Source: Rickettsiales bacterium (lineage in GTDB: Bacteria; Pseudomonadota; Alphaproteobacteria; Rickettsiales; Deianiraeaceae). Taken from it: DNA of 8,759 bases. Within the stretch, counting starts at the first letter, position 1, and every line of letters begins with the position of its first letter. A program made the translations under genes and the position numbers. Shown here piece by piece: positions 1-6,432 of the stretch. The stretch spans positions 1 through 8,759 of the forward strand of contig CANDYN010000039.1 of the NCBI GenBank assembly GCA_947424985.1, written 5' to 3'. The notes below the pieces were generated by a model. It was not told the origin of the DNA. It was given only the letters and a program-made list of their open reading frames with translations, and ran no database searches.

Positions 1-27
1 AAATACAAAAACAGATTTATTTGTCAA
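1..27 (-). promoter_or_regulatory. Promoter for a gene lying left of the window (cut by the edge)
   Basis: On the minus strand a perfect TTGACA -35 box (27-22) is followed by a 16-base spacer and TATTT at 5-1, where the window ends. The block TTGACAAATAAAT and the later TATTT match the promoter of the beta-barrel gene at 6351-6378 almost base for base, with the same spacer length. It lies immediately after the stop of the transglycosylase gene and points away from it, so it should drive a separate gene whose start codon is about 20 bases beyond the left edge. The -35 box also lies in a short palindrome (18-30, arms TATTTG/CAAATA). The match is seen directly; the function is inferred. Confidence 0.5.
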
Positions 28-36
28 ATATTTTTT

Positions 37-1956
37 TCAATAAATCGTATCATACATTTCAAAATTTTCCATAACTCGCATAACATAGTCACGAGTTTGG
101 GAGTATGTAATTGATTCAATCCAGTTAATAATTTCATCTTCTTGCATATAACTTGGGTCGCCAAAAGTGGCTTTCCATCGACGAATTGGAGCAGGGCCTG
201 CGTTGTATGCAGCAAGAGCCATGATTTTATTTTGGTTAAAATTTGCAAGCATTTGCTTGATATAAATCATGCCAATTTTTATATTATATTCTTTATCGGT
301 TAGCATTTTTTGAGCGGAATATTCAACCCCAAGTTGCTTTGAGATAATTTTTGCAGTTTCGGGAATAACTTGCATTAGTCCCATTGCGCCCTTATTGCTG
401 ATTGCGGAAATACTAAGTCCGCTTTCTTGTCGTATTATTGCCGAAGTTAAGCTATCAAGATCTGAAAAAACTTTTGGATATGAAACTTTTGGTATAAAGA
501 TTCCAAATCTTGTAGCATATCTCGCAATGGGCATTAGATCATACTTTTTAAGCACAAGACTTGAGTTATAAAGAGTATTTAATATTTCATCCTTTGAAAG
601 ATTGACAAGGGAATCTTGAATAAGCAAAAGCGAAAATTCTTCAAGTCCATATTTATTTAGTAAAACCCCGGTTTTAAATAAAGAATTTTGATTCTTTTTT
701 GCCAAAGTCTCACCTGTTATGTAATTATCAATCTCGTCTTTTAATCTTTTTCCAAGCTTTTTAATTGCCGCTTGTCCGTAAAAAGTTGTTGGATAATTTG
801 CTGCTTTTTGGTAATAAGATATTGAATTGCTAAAATCACTCATTTTCTCATAAGTTCTTGCAAGCCAATAATTACCACGCGAAGCGGAGAGTGCAAAGCT
901 ACTGTTATCCAGAATATTTTGAAAATACTTAACAGCTTCTTTTGGTTTGTTTAAAAATTCAAGATTTATCCAGCCTAAGTACCATTGATGTGAAACAAGA
1001 GCTTCTCTCGATTTTGGCGTAAATGCTTTTAATATTTCAATAGCATGGTTATATTTTTTTTGTGACATTAATTCAACCGTTGCCAGTTTTTGATTTACAA
1101 ACATAGCGTCGTCTATGAGATTATCTTGGATTTTAATTTTTGATAAAAACTTTATTGCATATTCAGATTTTCCTGCTGCAATCATACAGTTTGCAAGTAA
1201 AATATTTAGTCCATCATCTTGTGATTTGATTGAGTATATAGTATCGAATATACTTTGTGGATATTTCTTAATATTTTGGCAGATCTTTGCGATTTTTATT
1301 TTTTCTTCGTTCTCCTCCTTTACTTTTATACTCGTTGTCAGGAAGTTATTTATTTTTTCTGCTGATTTAAAGTTTTTTCTTAAAAGCAATTGCAATATTT
1401 TTTTATTAAATACTTCGACATCGAAATATTTTTTATATTTTAAGAAAAATGCAATCTCTAGTTTATCAGAATCAAAGGTGTGATTGATCCAGATTAATTT
1501 TACAATTTCGGGTAAATTTGGATGAGAAAATAACTCCACTTCGGCGCTATTTAATAGTGATAAGAGTAAATATAAATCTTTATATTTCATTTGTTTGAGC
1601 TCGATTTTGTCAAATATGTTATACATTAAATCGCTCGATATTGTTTTATTGTTGTTACTCAGCTTTGAAATTGCATAGGTTAAAATTGTTATTTTTGCTT
1701 GATTGTTTAAGTTTTTTGAGGAATTGATTATATGAGATAGATACTTCTCACCGAGAGTTTTATCAAAAGTTATTATAATTGATGATAGGATTTCATAGTC
1801 TAGTTCAAGTTTTTTGCAATTTCCAGTGTCAAAGCAATCTGAGATTTTTGAATATGAATGGTTCATTTCCTGTTTTATGTCCGCCCTTAAGGCTTGCGTT
1901 GTAAAGCAAAAAATTATTAAATATATATAGATATTTATTTTTTTCACTTTAAACAT
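37..1956 (-). CDS. slt: Soluble lytic murein transglycosylase, Slt70 type
   Basis: Cleaves the glycan strands of peptidoglycan in the periplasm, giving 1,6-anhydromuramic acid ends; used in wall turnover and in opening the wall for envelope machines. From ATG 1956 it has 639 residues, the usual size for Slt70. An N-terminal signal peptide (basic MFKVKK, hydrophobic core, likely cut after LRA near residue 26) is followed by a long alpha-helical superhelix. Near its end is the family signature RGNYWLARTYEK, with FYG about 30 residues later. The C-terminal SLT domain carries the catalytic Glu in IIRQESGL (about residue 511), then GAMGLMQVIPETA and AAYNAGP. An upstream TTG at 1962 adds only two residues and is less likely. 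No Shine-Dalgarno sequence is visible. The start is 19 bases from the divergent era start. The assignment to the Slt family is firm; the exact cellular role is not shown. Confidence 0.93.
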   Translation of the reverse strand: MFKVKKINIYIYLIIFCFTTQALRADIKQEMNHSYSKISDCFDTGNCKKLELDYEILSSIIITFDKTLGEKYLSHIINSSKNLNNQAKITILTYAISKLSNNNKTISSDLMYNIFDKIELKQMKYKDLYLLLSLLNSAEVELFSHPNLPEIVKLIWINHTFDSDKLEIAFFLKYKKYFDVEVFNKKILQLLLRKNFKSAEKINNFLTTSIKVKEENEEKIKIAKICQNIKKYPQSIFDTIYSIKSQDDGLNILLANCMIAAGKSEYAIKFLSKIKIQDNLIDDAMFVNQKLATVELMSQKKYNHAIEILKAFTPKSREALVSHQWYLGWINLEFLNKPKEAVKYFQNILDNSSFALSASRGNYWLARTYEKMSDFSNSISYYQKAANYPTTFYGQAAIKKLGKRLKDEIDNYITGETLAKKNQNSLFKTGVLLNKYGLEEFSLLLIQDSLVNLSKDEILNTLYNSSLVLKKYDLMPIARYATRFGIFIPKVSYPKVFSDLDSLTSAIIRQESGLSISAISNKGAMGLMQVIPETAKIISKQLGVEYSAQKMLTDKEYNIKIGMIYIKQMLANFNQNKIMALAAYNAGPAPIRRWKATFGDPSYMQEDEIINWIESITYSQTRDYVMRVMENFEMYDTIY

Positions 1957-1975
1957 AGACAATCAGTATTTTATT

Positions 1976-2860
1976 ATGAGCGAAAGCGTTAAAACTAAAA
2001 CAATATTTGTATCTATTTGTGGCAAACCAAATGTTGGAAAGTCAAGTCTTTTAAATAAATTGTTACAAGAGAATTTAAGCGTTGTGACGTACAAAGCCCA
2101 GACTACGCGAAACGCAATTCGTGGAATTTTAACCAAAGGAGACGTTCAAATTGTTTTTACGGATACGCCTGGGATTATGAAAGATCCAAAGGATAATTTA
2201 CAGGCTGTAATCAAGAAAAACGCATACAGTGGAGTTCGTGGAGCAGATTTGGCAATTTTTGTTGTTGATGCCGAGTCCGGCTTTGCACAAGGAATGATAG
2301 ATCTTGCGACAACAATAAAAGGTCATGTTGGAAAAATGATTTGCGTTATAAACAAAATCGACAGAGTTAAGGAAAATCAAAAGAAATATGAAATGGCGCA
2401 AAATGCTTTTAACAGTGAACTTTTTGAGGAAATTTTCCCAATTTCAGTATTAAATGGTGATAATCTTGATTTACTTGAACAATATATTATAAGTCAAGCA
2501 AAAGAGGGCGTTTGGCATTATGATCCGGAGGATATAACGGATCGTCCAAATGTTTTTGTTGCATCGGAAATTACTCGTGGGATTATTTTTGAAAAAACAA
2601 AGGAAGAGGTGCCGTATGGAGTTGATATTTTCACGCCCGTTTTTACTTTTCACGATGGATTTATTGAAATTATGCAAGACATTATTTGTATACGTGAATC
2701 TCAAAAAGGAATATTAATCGGAGAACACGGGAAAATGGTAAAATCAATAAGACTTGAGGCGGAGAAAAGATTGTCCGAATTTTACCATCTTCCAATTAAA
2801 CTTGAATTAATGGTAAAAGTTCGGGAAGATTGGATTAAAAAGCTTGTGGAGGAGAGATAA
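1976..2860 (+). CDS. era: GTPase Era (16S rRNA-binding ribosome assembly factor)
   Basis: Era binds the 3' end of 16S rRNA and couples GTP hydrolysis to maturation of the small ribosomal subunit at the inner face of the membrane. The 294 residues match the usual length. G1 is GKPNVGKS (16-23), the G2 Thr lies in AQTTRN (41-46), G3 is DTPG (63-66), G4 is NKID (126-129), and SVL (157-159) is in the G5 place. The C-terminal KH domain has the RNA-binding loop GEHGKMVK (249-256) within ILIGEHGKMVKSIRLEAEKR, a hallmark of Era that separates it from EngA/Der. In many proteobacteria era follows rnc; here it stands alone, divergent from slt, with no Shine-Dalgarno sequence before ATG 1976. Its promoter must lie inside the 5' end of slt; a poor TTGTAA/TATATA pair at 1899-1927 is the only candidate I see. 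All motifs are intact, so it should be functional. Confidence 0.97.
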   Translation: MSESVKTKTIFVSICGKPNVGKSSLLNKLLQENLSVVTYKAQTTRNAIRGILTKGDVQIVFTDTPGIMKDPKDNLQAVIKKNAYSGVRGADLAIFVVDAESGFAQGMIDLATTIKGHVGKMICVINKIDRVKENQKKYEMAQNAFNSELFEEIFPISVLNGDNLDLLEQYIISQAKEGVWHYDPEDITDRPNVFVASEITRGIIFEKTKEEVPYGVDIFTPVFTFHDGFIEIMQDIICIRESQKGILIGEHGKMVKSIRLEAEKRLSEFYHLPIKLELMVKVREDWIKKLVEER

Positions 2861-2863
2861 ATA

Positions 2864-2923
2864 TTTGCATATTAGAATAATGCGATTATTATTCATGTGT
2901 AATTTATTAAAAGAATATGCAAA
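2864..2923. repeat. Nested inverted repeat enclosing the start codon at 2917
   Basis: A perfect 10-base inverted repeat, TTTGCATATT (2864-2873) and AATATGCAAA (2914-2923), encloses a second one, GAATAAT (2875-2881) and ATTATTC (2888-2894). The right outer arm contains the ATG at 2917. In RNA read through from era, the outer stem would hide this start codon. As DNA, the two outer arms are centred about 50 bases apart, close to five helical turns. There is no T-run, so it does not look like an era terminator. The repeats are seen; a regulatory role is inferred. Confidence 0.5.
2865..2892 (+). promoter_or_regulatory. Possible promoter of the 424-residue gene
   Basis: TTGCAT (2865-2870), a 16-base spacer and TATTAT (2887-2892, 5 of 6 to consensus) would start transcription near 2899, leaving a leader of about 18 bases before ATG 2917. 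Spacing and leader length agree with the clearer promoters at 4334 and 6378. The sequence is AT-rich, so chance matches are likely. Confidence 0.35.
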
Positions 2924-4191
2924 ATCAACAAAGAAAGCAAGAAAAGATTGTAACAGCGCTTTCAAGGCAGCCAAGTAAATCTTTATCATATCAAGGTCTA
3001 TTCAGAGTGTTTGCATTTCCAATAGTTTTGTTTAACAGGGGTGTTACTGGATATCCTTTGAACAAAGAAGAAGAGTCAAGGGTGGATGAGATTTTTGCAT
3101 TAACATCACAAAAATTTCCTGATCCGAAAAGTCAAGATATTATTAATCAAGCCAAGGACAATGTCGCTTTTTATTTTAGTCCAGACAAAAATTTTTATGA
3201 TGGTAGTGATAACCGCGCTATAACGAAAATATTGAAAAATAATGCATTGACGGCGGATGATTTTTGGACTCAGGGAAGAATGTGTGGCGCAGAAGAAACG
3301 CCAGAATTTAAAATAGAAGATAAGCCAATAATGACAAATGCTATATCTTTGGGTCAAAAATATAAAGAAAAGTATAATTTAGAAGCTGCTGATGAGATGT
3401 TTCGTCAAATGCGACTTACAACAGATGAGCAGCAACTCTTTCTTGCCAAAGTAGCAGATAAAATGTGTGATACGGTAAATAGAATATTGCCCAATCCTAA
3501 TGATTTATCTGATAAAGATGAAATTCGTAGAGCGGTAGATGGAAAAATAAAATACATGCACAATCTTCTTAATAAAGATAAAATATTAAATGCAGATGGT
3601 GATCTATTGAGAGAATTTCATTATTCAGTAATAAAATTTACAGATTCAGTGGTAAATTTACAACAAAGTGAAGACTATATAAATGCTATTAATGGAAAGT
3701 ATATTTCGTGGGATGATGCAAAAGAAAATGATGCTTGTATATCAGATCTTATTGAGCGGTTACACGACAAAGTATCTATGCTAAGTCTTGGTCATACTAC
3801 AGATCTTATATCCAGGATTGATAATCAAATGCATTTTTCATTTAAACAAATGAAAGATGAAAATACGTCAAAAGAGCTTCAAGATAAGTTATATAGTATT
3901 ACGCAAGATTTTATAGATGCAAACTTAACTATGCAAGATAAAATTGACGCATCACGGGAAAGGAGCGATAGCCAACAGGCATTAAAAGAGCTTTCACAAT
4001 CGACTCATCAAAATATATATAATACAATATATAGCGATAATGAGGAGCTTACAAAGGCTTATGTGGAATATGAAGATTGTGTTAAAAATGCTATAATTGA
4101 GGATTTACCAAGAGAAAATTGTAATATGCAACGAGAGGAGATTAAGAGGCAAAGGCAGCGCAATGGTAAAAAGGATGGTCCTTCGTGTTGA
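2917..4191 (+). CDS. Hypothetical protein, 424 residues, mostly helical, basic C-terminus
   Basis: I do not recognise this protein. It has no signal peptide; one short hydrophobic patch, GLFRVFAFPIVLF (27-39), is too short and too near an Arg to be a confident membrane span. The rest is hydrophilic and reads as helical, with many Asp, Glu, Lys, Asn and Gln. NADGDLL near the middle resembles half of an EF-hand loop but lacks the first Asp, so I do not call it one. The last 20 residues are strongly basic (KRQRQRNGKK) and end in DGPSC. A basic hydrophilic tail on a lineage-specific soluble protein is a feature of some type IV secretion substrates in intracellular alphaproteobacteria; this is inference only. 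Upstream AAAAGAAT is at best a weak ribosome-binding site. The uninterrupted 1.27 kb frame is solid evidence that the gene is real. Confidence 0.85.
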   Translation: MQNQQRKQEKIVTALSRQPSKSLSYQGLFRVFAFPIVLFNRGVTGYPLNKEEESRVDEIFALTSQKFPDPKSQDIINQAKDNVAFYFSPDKNFYDGSDNRAITKILKNNALTADDFWTQGRMCGAEETPEFKIEDKPIMTNAISLGQKYKEKYNLEAADEMFRQMRLTTDEQQLFLAKVADKMCDTVNRILPNPNDLSDKDEIRRAVDGKIKYMHNLLNKDKILNADGDLLREFHYSVIKFTDSVVNLQQSEDYINAINGKYISWDDAKENDACISDLIERLHDKVSMLSLGHTTDLISRIDNQMHFSFKQMKDENTSKELQDKLYSITQDFIDANLTMQDKIDASRERSDSQQALKELSQSTHQNIYNTIYSDNEELTKAYVEYEDCVKNAIIEDLPRENCNMQREEIKRQRQRNGKKDGPSC

Positions 4192-4215
4192 TCTGTGAAA
4201 TAGGGCTATTAAATT

Positions 4216-4234
4216 TCTCGCTTAACAAGCGAGA
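4216..4234 (+). terminator. Probable terminator after the 424-residue gene
   Basis: A perfect 8-base-pair stem, TCTCGCTT / AAGCGAGA, encloses a 3-base loop 24 bases after the stop at 4191. It is the most GC-rich short stretch of this gap. The following T-run is poor (TTTAAG), so termination may be inefficient or the hairpin may protect a 3' end. The stem start TTTCTCG recurs at 4257-4263 without a matching arm. Confidence 0.5.
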
Positions 4235-4333
4235 TTTAAGAAAAGTTATCAAATATTTCTCGATTAATAAAGGTTTTTATAAGTAAAATAAATTTTTGCT
4301 TGACACATAGGCAATGAGCATTTCAAGTATTTC

Positions 4334-4361
4334 TTGACAATTGATTTTTTGGTGCTATAAG
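4334..4361 (+). promoter_or_regulatory. Sigma-70 promoter of the beta-barrel gene at 4382
   Basis: A perfect TTGACA -35 box (4334-4339), a 16-base spacer and TATAAG (4356-4361, 5 of 6) place the transcript start near 4368, about 14 bases before ATG 4382. No Shine-Dalgarno sequence fits in that leader. A second TTGACA stands at 4300-4305 without a partner -10. An inverted repeat TCAAG/CTTGA (4323-4327, 4333-4337) overlaps the -35 box and could be an operator. The rest of the 4192-4381 gap holds only this promoter and the hairpin at 4216-4234; I see no small gene. Confidence 0.65.
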
Positions 4362-4381
4362 TTTTATAAATTGCTTATTTT

Positions 4382-4978
4382 ATGAAGAAAATTTCATTTC
4401 TAGCTGTGTTGCTTTTATTGTTTTCGTCAAACGCGAGGGCTGATGGCGTTGTCGCAAGTCCTTATATTGGAGTAGATTTATCTTTGTCGAAATATAATTT
4501 TGCAAATCATAATGGGATTAATTATTCAAGTGCAATGCCCAGTAGTTATAAAAGCTTGGGTTTTCTTTTTGGCCTTGATTTACATGAATTTTTTGGTCTT
4601 GAATTTGGTTATTCATCAAGTGGAAATGAGTCTCGATCGCTTGGCGGACAAAATGGGATTGATTCGTTACAATCAAAAATTACTATGATGCGATATGATT
4701 TAATCTTAAAACTTAGACCGCAAGGGCAAGATTTTACAATTGTTGGGATATTGGGGTTACTTCAAGGAATAGCTTCGGTAAATATTACAGGAAATTCGAT
4801 TGATGGAAGGTTCAAGCAAGGTGGATATTCTTCCGGATATGAATACGGTTTTGGACTTTGGAAAGATTTCGACAGCAGATTTTTCGGAAAAGCTGAATAT
4901 AGAAAACAAGAAATTGACTTTGGCGGGATTGCGTCAGGTGGGAAGGTTTATACTTTAGGGATTGGGTTTAGGTTTTAA
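4382..4978 (+). CDS. Outer-membrane beta-barrel protein (small OmpA/Omp25-like surface antigen family)
   Basis: A 198-residue protein with a textbook signal peptide: MKK, a leucine-rich core and the AxA site NARA before D21. The mature part is about 178 residues of alternating polar and hydrophobic segments rich in Gly, Ser, Tyr and Phe (SPYIGVDLSLSKYNF, LGFLFGLDLHEFFGLEFGY, YGFGLWKDFDSRFFGKAEYRKQE). It ends YTLGIGFRF, with the terminal Phe recognised by the BAM complex. The length fits an eight-stranded barrel. Such proteins sit in the outer membrane as surface antigens or minor porins; the ligand cannot be read from the sequence. It has its own promoter and a leader of about 14 bases. Its 3' end overlaps the opposing gene by 11 bases (4968-4978). 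It resembles the barrel at 5782 in architecture but shares little sequence by eye. Confidence 0.85.
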   Translation: MKKISFLAVLLLLFSSNARADGVVASPYIGVDLSLSKYNFANHNGINYSSAMPSSYKSLGFLFGLDLHEFFGLEFGYSSSGNESRSLGGQNGIDSLQSKITMMRYDLILKLRPQGQDFTIVGILGLLQGIASVNITGNSIDGRFKQGGYSSGYEYGFGLWKDFDSRFFGKAEYRKQEIDFGGIASGGKVYTLGIGFRF

Positions 4979-5681
4979 GTATTTCCTTTTCAAAGTCATT
5001 GTAATGATCTGTTATTAGTGCATCTAAAAGCTTATCTTGTTGTTTTAATTTTCCATTCTCTTTATCTTTTTGATATTTCATAATTTTACCACTTAACCAT
5101 AAAAACTTGTCGACAAGGCGATAGATTGAAATTTCTTCGTGCAATCCATCAATTTTTAATGTAATTGGCTCTGATAAATTGTTAATTTTAAGTTTTTCTT
5201 TAATAAACTTTTCGATTCCAGCTTTTACGTTTTCATAACTGTTGCCACATTTTAATGCCTTTCTTACATGATTATCATAAATTGGACAGGCATCTTTCCA
5301 TAATTGATTGGCTTCAAAACGCCAATGAGAAAATTTTGAAAGGAAGGAAGGATAATTTCTATCAATTTCTATTTTTTCATTCTTCGATTTATTCAATTTA
5401 ACCTGCTCCTTTAAATTAAGAATTTCTTTATTTACATCTTCAGAGGTATGAAAATTACAATAATCGTTTATAACTTCATTAAGATGCGTATCGTGAACAA
5501 AAGCACTATACATTTCATTTAAGATAAAACCTCTAACTCTATTTGAAAAGATGGCATCATTTTTATGATTAAAAATAAAATACAAAGCTCGATCATTTTC
5601 AACATACGGTGTATATTTCGCCCATACATCTATATAAAATTTTCTTAAAATTTCCAAGTTAATCTTTTCTTTTGGAATCAT
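4968..5681 (-). CDS. Uncharacterised protein, possible divergent OGG-like (HhH-GPD) DNA glycosylase
   Basis: A 237-residue soluble protein with no signal peptide or membrane span. LNEMYSAF (from residue 54) and later PSFLSKFSHW then CPIYDNHVRKAL resemble, as I remember them, uncharacterised bacterial proteins with an LNxxYS segment followed by SFASKYxxxxxP and PIYDSxV, some of which are annotated as OGG-like glycosylases. K116 in LSKF and D136 in PIYD are 20 residues apart; the catalytic Lys and Asp of OGG1 are 19 apart. If correct, it would excise damaged bases or act in a defence module; both are inference. A charged, possibly coiled segment (about 80-105) precedes the motif. ATG 5681 is preferred: TTG 5711 falls in the T-tail of the neighbour's terminator. 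No clear promoter or ribosome-binding site is visible; a G6 run (5705-5700) is 18 bases from the ATG, too far for a normal Shine-Dalgarno sequence. The coding call is good; the function is weak. Confidence 0.75.
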   Translation of the reverse strand: MIPKEKINLEILRKFYIDVWAKYTPYVENDRALYFIFNHKNDAIFSNRVRGFILNEMYSAFVHDTHLNEVINDYCNFHTSEDVNKEILNLKEQVKLNKSKNEKIEIDRNYPSFLSKFSHWRFEANQLWKDACPIYDNHVRKALKCGNSYENVKAGIEKFIKEKLKINNLSEPITLKIDGLHEEISIYRLVDKFLWLSGKIMKYQKDKENGKLKQQDKLLDALITDHYNDFEKEILKT

Positions 5682-5705
5682 TGTATTGATAAAAAAACAC
5701 CCCCC

Positions 5706-5742
5706 TAACAAAACTCCCAGAAATCCGAAGAAATCTGAGAGT
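5706..5742 (-). terminator. Rho-independent terminator of the beta-barrel gene at 5782
   Basis: On the minus strand ACTCTCAGA (5742-5734) pairs with TCTGGGAGT (5721-5713) over nine base pairs, one of them G-U. Inside, an inner TC/GA stem closes a TTCG loop, giving the very stable cUUCGg tetraloop across a small symmetric internal loop. The tail is TTTGTTA. The stem has a C-A mismatch if read on the plus strand and only a G-U wobble on the minus strand, which fixes the orientation. It starts 39 bases after the stop of the barrel gene. Confidence 0.8.
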
Positions 5743-5781
5743 AATTAAACAAATTAAATTTTTGTTTATATAGTTTTTTGA

Positions 5782-6327
5782 TTAAAATGCGTATGAAACA
5801 CCAAGTTTCCATGAAGTCATTTTTACGTCTGCATCAGAGCCACCGAAATTAAATTTAGGTTTAATCATTGCATATTCACCTCTTAGTGTAACATTGTCAG
5901 TAATAGCACCTTCGATACCAGCACCATAAGTTTTAGCAAGATCATTATCAGTCATAGTATTTTCATTAACTGAAGCAGATACACGAGCTATACCAGCAAA
6001 GATATAAGGCATGTATTTATCAGCAAAAACATAACCAAGTCTACCTGTTAAAGCCACTTGTGGTTTAACCCAAGCCCCATTGTGTTTAATGTTTTTATTG
6101 AAGAATCCAGAAAGTTGACCACCAACATAAACATTTGAACTGAAAGTTTGTCCATAAGTTCCAAACACTTCAAGTGCCGATTGTGTAGTGTTGCTATCAG
6201 CTCCATCAACTTTCACTTCTGTAGTTCCAGCCATAATACCAGCTCCGAATCCACTGAAATTTTTTGCACCTGCAAATGAAGTAGAAACAGCTAAAATAGC
6301 TGCCGTAGTTAATAACTTGTTTGTCAT
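5782..6327 (-). CDS. Outer-membrane beta-barrel protein (porin-like surface protein)
   Basis: A 181-residue exported protein. The signal peptide is MTNKLLTTAAILAVSTSFAGA with cleavage after AGA, leaving about 160 mature residues. The mature part has repeated amphipathic strands (GFGAGIMAGTTEVKV, SNVYVGGQLSGFFN, QVALTGRLGYVFADKYMPYIFAGIA, YGAGIEGAITDNVTLRGEYAMIKP) and ends TSWKLGVSYAF with the terminal Phe needed for BAM insertion. The small Omp25/OmpA-like eight-stranded barrel family fits the length. The frame extends upstream to a TTG at 6378, but that codon lies in the -35 box and gives a poor leader, so ATG 6327 is the start. The gene has a strong promoter, a leader of about 17 bases without a Shine-Dalgarno sequence, and a strong terminator, suggesting abundant expression of a single-gene transcript. 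Ligand and role are unknown. Confidence 0.88.
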   Translation of the reverse strand: MTNKLLTTAAILAVSTSFAGAKNFSGFGAGIMAGTTEVKVDGADSNTTQSALEVFGTYGQTFSSNVYVGGQLSGFFNKNIKHNGAWVKPQVALTGRLGYVFADKYMPYIFAGIARVSASVNENTMTDNDLAKTYGAGIEGAITDNVTLRGEYAMIKPKFNFGGSDADVKMTSWKLGVSYAF

Positions 6328-6350
6328 GTAAAAAATAAAAACATATATCC

Positions 6351-6378
6351 TAAATACAATTAAAAATTTATTTGTCAA
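6351..6378 (-). promoter_or_regulatory. Sigma-70 promoter of the beta-barrel gene at 5782
   Basis: On the minus strand a perfect TTGACA (6378-6373), a 16-base spacer and TATTTA (6356-6351) put the transcript start near 6344, about 17 bases before ATG 6327. The -10 box alone is a weak match to consensus, but the same arrangement and much of the same spacer recur at 1-27, which supports it. Confidence 0.6.
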
Positions 6379-6389
6379 GTATTTTTAGT

Positions 6390-6416
6390 AAAAAATTTAA
6401 TGATTCATGATAATCA
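6390..6416 (-). terminator. Weak terminator candidate after the UbiH-like gene
   Basis: On the minus strand TGATT (6416-6412) and AATCA (6405-6401) form a 5-base stem with a 6-base loop, followed by TTAAA and a run of six T (6395-6390), 17 bases after the stop at 6433. The stem is short and AT-rich, so it may terminate poorly and allow some read-through into the barrel gene. Confidence 0.3.
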
Positions 6417-6432
6417 ACTGTCACGAGATTTT

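Noticed and set aside
1115..1483. Plus-strand open frame of 122 codons inside the transglycosylase
   Set aside because: It is antisense to a solid family member, has no promoter or leader, and its Phe/Ser-rich composition is typical of the complement of Lys/Glu-rich helices.
2875..2894. Inner hairpin as an era terminator
   Set aside because: The stem is almost all A-T and no T-run follows it.
3580..3620. NADGDLL in the 424-residue protein as an EF-hand
   Set aside because: The first ligand position is Ile and the last is Phe, so calcium binding is not supported.
4300..4305. Second TTGACA as an additional promoter for the gene at 4382
   Set aside because: No acceptable -10 box occurs 15-19 bases downstream.
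5685..5705. C6 and A7 runs as a phase-variation switch
   Set aside because: The runs are short and lie before the preferred ATG, so slippage would not shift the coding frame; at most it could alter promoter spacing.
5682..5711. Start of the OGG-like protein at TTG 5711 (MLGGCFF)
   Set aside because: It lies in the T-tail of the upstream terminator and runs through homopolymers; ATG 5681 gives a normal N-terminus.
6328..6378. Seventeen-residue N-terminal extension of the barrel protein from TTG 6378
   Set aside because: The TTG is part of the -35 box of the promoter and the extension would bury a good signal peptide; ATG 6327 is better.
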